Virus record (IMG/VR): IMGVR_UViG_3300046520_000093
Span: 1 to 34,901 of that record
Direction: 5' to 3' (one strand)
Length of the DNA: 34,901 nucleotides
Source: a virus
A program made the translations under genes and the position numbers. Below are positions 31,543-34,901 of this stretch, piece after piece. The notes under the pieces were generated by a model, which saw only the letters and a list, made by a program, of their open reading frames with translations, made no database searches and was not told the origin of the DNA. The first letter of the stretch is position 1. Each line of letters opens with the position of its first letter.

Positions 31543-31740
31543 CCCCTCCGTCCGCCAATGACCTTCGCAACGTCGACGCCCCATTGCATCGATCTCGCTG
31601 TTCTAGTCTCGCGCCACTCTGCAAGCATGTGAGGTCAGAGTGCGGGGCTGCCGGTGTTGATTCCGTACGTCGCACTCTCCGGCTATCGACGTCCAGGCCT
31701 TCCGTGAGGCCGCCCTGGCTGCGGTGAATTCAAGGCAATA
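31543..31740. other. Hairpin-rich stretch without a convincing gene
   Basis: About 200 bp upstream (in late direction) of the holin cassette. Inverted repeats include ACTCTG/CAGAGT near 31615-31641 and GGCCT/AGGCC near 31696-31711. A plus-strand frame ends with the protein-like remnant IDVQAFREAALAAVNSRQ (31685-31738), but stops shortly upstream at 31658. It may be the last part of a decayed gene or a structured leader RNA. Confidence 0.35.
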
Positions 31741-31767
31741 AAAACCCCGCTGATTGAGCGAGGTTTT
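31741..31767 (-). terminator. Terminator after the 31.8-kb membrane protein gene
   Basis: AAAACCCCGCT (31741-31751) pairs with AGCGAGGTTTT (31757-31767) apart from one mismatch, loop 5 nt. On the minus strand the hairpin ends in a long T run. Confidence 0.7.
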
Positions 31768-31795
31768 GGGTTACAACGGTTCTTTTGAAACCTTT

Positions 31796-32134
31796 TTAAA
31801 AGCGCCGGTCCGCCATGAGATAGCTCATTCCCAAATAGGCCACACCTGCGCCGATCACAGAACCCCAAAAATCAGCTTGGAACAACGCAGAGGTTGTTGC
31901 ACCACGCTCATGAGCCCGAATAACAGACTCCCAGCCCGTGTCATTCGCCCCAAAAGCTAGATCCCACCCATAAGGGAATACAATCAATAGGAACAAGCCG
32001 GCTAAAGACCCTACGCCGAACCATTTTGATTCTGTGTGAGCGAACCACACTTTTAGAAACTGCGCTGCAGCAATCAGTACCGCTGCCGCCAAGCCGCTCT
32101 TAAGAAACTGTTCCACCACTTCGAAGAAGGCCAT
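31796..32134 (-). CDS. Small membrane protein between Q-like and holin genes (112 aa)
   Basis: 112 residues with three hydrophobic segments (about 14-31, 40-57 and 88-107), a topology like a small holin or regulator. ATG 32134 is chosen over a TTG one codon upstream; the ribosome site is weak. It is bounded by a strong terminator upstream (32187-32216) and one downstream (31741-31767), so it may have its own promoter or depend on antitermination. It could be a third holin-like protein or an exclusion membrane protein. No family recognised. Confidence 0.65.
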   Translation of the reverse strand: MAFFEVVEQFLKSGLAAAVLIAAAQFLKVWFAHTESKWFGVGSLAGLFLLIVFPYGWDLAFGANDTGWESVIRAHERGATTSALFQADFWGSVIGAGVAYLGMSYLMADRRF

Positions 32135-32186
32135 CAAAAAACCCGCGCCAAATTATTGAATACAGATACTAGCCTTTTGATGGCAC

Positions 32187-32216
32187 ATAAAAAAGCCCAG
32201 CGGCATGGCTGGGCTT
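32187..32216 (-). terminator. Strong terminator ending the early operon
   Basis: A 9-bp stem AAGCCCAGC/GCTGGGCTT (32193-32201 with 32208-32216), 6-nt loop, followed on the minus strand by a T run. It lies about 75 bp after the Q-like stop, where lambda has its late promoter and tR'. Confidence 0.85.
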
Positions 32217-32292
32217 AAAGTATTCGCGTGCGTGTTGCGTGAATTGCGCACTATGGGAAAAGTACGCATTAACCCCCGTCATGTCAACAAGT

Positions 32293-32970
32293 TTATGCCG
32301 CCTCTTCATCTTTCTCCGCGTGAATCACCTGCCACAACGGTTTTTGTGCCTGAATATCCACTTCCGCGATCACGGACTTCAGGGATTCCCATAGGTCGAG
32401 CCAGTCTCGGGTCCAATTTTTCGGATCGATCGTCACCCCGAAGAAGGTATTCAGCTCGGCCGCGACCCGGGCCGGCCCCCACTCTGCCGCTCCACTGACC
32501 TGAGCCTTGTAGGACTGCAGCGCCAGAGTCACCAGGTAGTGAGCTTTCACACGCTTGGCTGAAGTGAGATCCGGTAGCTCAGCTTTCGAAGCCACCAACA
32601 GCACCGCGTTCATTACATGCTGCATGGTCATCATCGGGTGATAGAGGAAGTGGCCGAACTGCTGCACCTGGAACGGCAAGGTGCCGATTGCGTGCTGGAT
32701 CTTCCCCATGGTGACCAGGTGCGCAGCGCGGGCGGTGGACCGGCCGATCGGTTTCCGGCGCGTCTCGCTGATGCTGATCTTCTGCCGAGCGACCATGATG
32801 CGCGCTTCCTTGTCCTCCCCCATGGCGGCAAACACCACCTCATGCTGGCGCGCCCTTGCCTTTTTTACTGCTGCCGTCGATTGCGCAGAGTCGATGGCTG
32901 CCGCGGTGATCGAGGCGTTCGATTCGTGTTGAGAGTCAGTCCATGCCTGACGTGCTCCGATTAGCTTCAT
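32293..32970 (-). CDS. Q-position protein, possible late antiterminator (225 aa)
   Basis: 225 residues, basic and helical, beginning MKLIGARQAWTDSQHESNAS. It is the last gene of the early operon, after NinB and NinG and before a terminator and the lysis/late genes. Antiterminator Q has this place in lambdoid phages. The sequence does not resemble lambda Q: no zinc-binding cysteines are present. The role is therefore inferred from position only. ATG 32970 overlaps the NinG stop (ATGA) and has GAGG 8 nt upstream; a longer frame to 33051 lies inside NinG. Confidence 0.7.
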   Translation of the reverse strand: MKLIGARQAWTDSQHESNASITAAAIDSAQSTAAVKKARARQHEVVFAAMGEDKEARIMVARQKISISETRRKPIGRSTARAAHLVTMGKIQHAIGTLPFQVQQFGHFLYHPMMTMQHVMNAVLLVASKAELPDLTSAKRVKAHYLVTLALQSYKAQVSGAAEWGPARVAAELNTFFGVTIDPKNWTRDWLDLWESLKSVIAEVDIQAQKPLWQVIHAEKDEEAA

Positions 32971-33569
32971 GCTGCTGCCCTCTTCAGGTCTCTGATCATT
33001 GCTCGATATTTGGCCTTGATGGCCTTTATTTCTTCGACGGTGTATCTGCAAGCCGGGTGAGGCCCTTCAATCCACGCCACCTTGTCCGCGCCGATGCGCT
33101 GCACCAGGCGGATGCGATACTCCACGCCATTGCCGGACAGGTTGCGATTGCACTTCACACACTGGCGGTGGATGTTCAGCGGCTCGAAGCGCAGCTCCGG
33201 ACAGGCCCCCACGGAACGGTAGTGCCCGGCGTCCCAGCGGCTGCCGGTCATGAGGTCGTTGTCGTTCGGCATCGAGTCGCAGCTGATGCATGGCAGGTGC
33301 GCGTCACGCAGGCGCACGTACTCGTTCACTGCGGTCTGGGCCTCGCGCAGGTGCTCTGCCCTGCTCTTCAGCCCCTCCTTGCGGACCTTGATCTCGCGGC
33401 GCTCGCGCTGATCAATGGCCCTGCGGGCTTTCTCCTGGTTCTTGGGCGCATCGATCATTGCGCAGGCCGGGCTGCAAACTACCTGACCCAGGCGCTGCGG
33501 GACGAATGAGGCCCTGCAGGTTTCGACGCGGCACTTCTTCGGGCGTGGCTTCCTTGCTGTAAGACTCAT
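32967..33569 (-). CDS. ninG: NinG (Rap) recombination protein
   Basis: 200 residues with the NinG layout. An N-terminal zinc site (Cys13, Cys18, Cys32, Cys36), a long basic helical region (about 40-85), and a C-terminal HNH-like zinc region follow: Cys94, Cys97, His116 in DAGHYRSVGACPELRF, His134, Cys137, Cys140 in IHRQCVKCNRN. In lambda, Rap/NinG is a Holliday-junction nuclease that acts in RecBCD-type recombination. Overlaps of 4 bp with NinB and the Q-like gene show tight coupling. Confidence 0.92.
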   Translation of the reverse strand: MSLTARKPRPKKCRVETCRASFVPQRLGQVVCSPACAMIDAPKNQEKARRAIDQRERREIKVRKEGLKSRAEHLREAQTAVNEYVRLRDAHLPCISCDSMPNDNDLMTGSRWDAGHYRSVGACPELRFEPLNIHRQCVKCNRNLSGNGVEYRIRLVQRIGADKVAWIEGPHPACRYTVEEIKAIKAKYRAMIRDLKRAAA

Positions 33570-34036
33570 GCAGCCTCCTGGCTCAGAAGGTCATCGAAGT
33601 ACACGCCCTGGGGGGCGAAGCGCGCGACGATGCGATCTGTGTACGCCACGCCCTGGGCGCGATTGAACAGACTGGTCACCGGGAAGCCGTCCGGGCCGAA
33701 GAGCTTGCAACCGCCCATCATGGCCAGCTTCGCTTCGTACGGGAGGTGGCGCATCACCCGGTACCACTCAGCCTGAAATCCGGAATCCTCGTTCAGCAGG
33801 ATCTGCACGCCGATGTGCAGCTTGCAGTACCGGCGGGCGTCGGCCTCGTCGCCGATCTGGGTCATCTGAGCGATGCGCTTGTACATGGCGAACCACAGGC
33901 GGTTCTGGTCGAGCGTGCGATCCTTGCCCGGGCGCAGGCTGACCACGACGAACTTCTTATCGCGGAACATGGTGCTGAGTTTGGTGATGGCCTCGGAAAG
34001 CTTGGCTTGGCAGTTGACACTGATTTTGTCGGTCAT
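33566..34036 (-). CDS. ninB: NinB-like recombination protein
   Basis: 156 residues. The motif RTLDQNRLWFAMYKRIAQ (about 40-57) matches the core RSLDQN of NinB (Orf), and the gene directly precedes NinG as in lambda. NinB is a DNA-binding mediator that can replace RecFOR functions. ATG 34036 overlaps the upstream stop (TGATG) with AAGGAG before it; the apparent GTG one codon upstream is less likely. Confidence 0.82.
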   Translation of the reverse strand: MTDKISVNCQAKLSEAITKLSTMFRDKKFVVVSLRPGKDRTLDQNRLWFAMYKRIAQMTQIGDEADARRYCKLHIGVQILLNEDSGFQAEWYRVMRHLPYEAKLAMMGGCKLFGPDGFPVTSLFNRAQGVAYTDRIVARFAPQGVYFDDLLSQEAA

Positions 34037-34830
34037 CACGGGTGCTCCTTTCGCATCAGTTGCTCTAGCGCTTTTAGTTGCTCAGCCTTGCGTGAGGCGA
34101 GTCGCCGGCGCTCTGCCCGCGCATCCCATCGGGATTGAATTTGTTTGCGGCGGCGTAGTGCCTGCAGGTCGTCCCTGACCTCTTGCCAACGGGCCCGAAG
34201 CTTTGCGGAAGGCTGCACAGCTGACCCTGTTAGCAAGCCAGCAATGGCCTGGCCATCTTCGGTGATTGGCGCAATGCGAAGGTCAGACAGGTACTGGGTG
34301 CCGGTTTGCTGGCTGATCAGTTGCATGCGAACTGCCGATTCAATTGCCGTCACCCGCCGTACTGGGTCATGGCCCAGCGAAACACTCCAAGACACCGGGG
34401 TCGCTTCGGCGCGAGCCTGGGCTACCAGGCGTTCGTACGCACTCATGAACGCCATTCGCGCGCCGACCTTGTCACCCAATCGAAGGATCGAATCAGCCGT
34501 AGTCATGGCTTGCTGGATCTCAGCGGTGAGAACGACAGTTTCGCTTTCGTCGTGCCCGCAAAGAGCAATCGACCATGCCTCATCCTTGCCCGGGCGGCCG
34601 TCGGCGGCCTGGACGCGCTGCAGGATGTCCGCCATGGCCAGCTTGCCCTTCACCTCGAAGCGGCAGGCCTTCAGCGCCGCCTTGACGACGGGTACCGGGT
34701 AGGCACAAAGGTCTTCGGCCATCATCGCTGCGGTACCCGGGTTCATTTCCTGGCCCATCGCTTCGGCAGTCGCGCAGATGGCGGCGGCCAGCCCGGCTAC
34801 CTGCTGGTCGTTCATTTCAGAGGTATTCAT
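34036..34830 (-). CDS. Conserved replication-region phage protein (264 aa)
   Basis: 264 residues, mainly helical and charged, with a coiled basic C-terminus (RARWQEVRDDLQALRRRKQI). It is coupled to NinB by a TGATG overlap. The place directly before ninB is where lambdoid phages keep the helicase loader or an associated replication gene. No ATPase motif is visible, so it is not a DnaC-type loader. The pattern AWSIALCGHDESETVV, then GARMAFMSAYERLV, is familiar from Pseudomonas prophage proteins without known function. ATG 34830 (AGGTGA upstream) is chosen over GTG 34839. Confidence 0.75.
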   Translation of the reverse strand: MNTSEMNDQQVAGLAAAICATAEAMGQEMNPGTAAMMAEDLCAYPVPVVKAALKACRFEVKGKLAMADILQRVQAADGRPGKDEAWSIALCGHDESETVVLTAEIQQAMTTADSILRLGDKVGARMAFMSAYERLVAQARAEATPVSWSVSLGHDPVRRVTAIESAVRMQLISQQTGTQYLSDLRIAPITEDGQAIAGLLTGSAVQPSAKLRARWQEVRDDLQALRRRKQIQSRWDARAERRRLASRKAEQLKALEQLMRKEHP

Positions 34831-34901
34831 TGCGGTCACCTGCTTGGCGCTTGGCCAGAACCATCTGGGCGGCCTGCTCCGCTGCGGAGTGGTTTGCCTC
34901 A
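34817..34901 (-). CDS. Partial gene cut by the window edge (3' end)
   Basis: The last 27 complete codons of an upstream minus-strand gene, ending ...MVLAKRQAGDRNEYL, overlap the start of the next gene by 14 bp. The frame is open to the window edge. The context suggests a replication gene such as a helicase loader or primosomal protein, but the fragment is too short to identify. Confidence 0.6.
   Translation of the reverse strand, partial: EANHSAAEQAAQMVLAKRQAGDRNEYL

Noticed and set aside
1-34901. CRISPR array, insertion sequence, rRNA or integrase
   Set aside because: No regular spaced repeats, transposase-like frames, rRNA segments or tyrosine/serine recombinase motifs were seen in the window.

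Overview
The window is most of a lambda-like (siphovirus) prophage in a Pseudomonas chromosome, probably of the fluorescens/putida group. This rests on the gene order, the base composition of the structural genes, and protein families recognised by eye (portal of the DUF4055 type, small terminase of the DUF2280 type, NinB/NinG, tail proteins M, L, K, I and J). No database search was possible. The left edge is a tRNA-Ser(UGA) with its terminator, the likely attachment gene. No integrase, repressor or complete replication module is inside the window; these should lie beyond the right edge.

The phage genes run right to left on the minus strand. From about 34.9 to 32.3 kb lies the end of the early operon: a cut gene, a conserved replication-region protein, NinB, NinG and a protein in the position of antiterminator Q, closed by a strong terminator. 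From 32.1 to 30.4 kb are a small membrane protein and a two-gene holin cassette. From 29.4 to 20.3 kb are a metallopeptidase, small and large terminase, portal, head morphogenesis protein, scaffold, capsid and connector genes. From 20.3 to 3.2 kb is the tail: Z-like, U-like, V-like, G and GT (joined by a visible -1 frameshift site), tape measure H, M, L, K, I, J, two small J-distal proteins, the tail fibre and its chaperone. From 2.8 to 1.8 kb lie the endolysin and nested spanins, so the lysis genes are split between the two ends of the late operon.

The unusual part is what is inserted on the opposite strand. About twelve plus-strand genes, generally more AT-rich than their neighbours, sit between or beside the late genes: exported proteins and lipoproteins, membrane proteins, an HNH-like protein beside the terminase, and a compact operon at 11.36 to 12.41 kb. 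That operon encodes a membrane protein with a C-terminal beta-rich domain followed by three tandem proline-rich microproteins that share a short motif. It is the best candidate for an undescribed system.

Other signals worth attention are terminator hairpins placed directly before ribosome binding sites inside the late operon (two are near-identical copies), a consensus LexA box ahead of a decayed coiled-coil gene at the left end, and paired 14-bp direct repeats near the tRNA that could be integrase arm sites.
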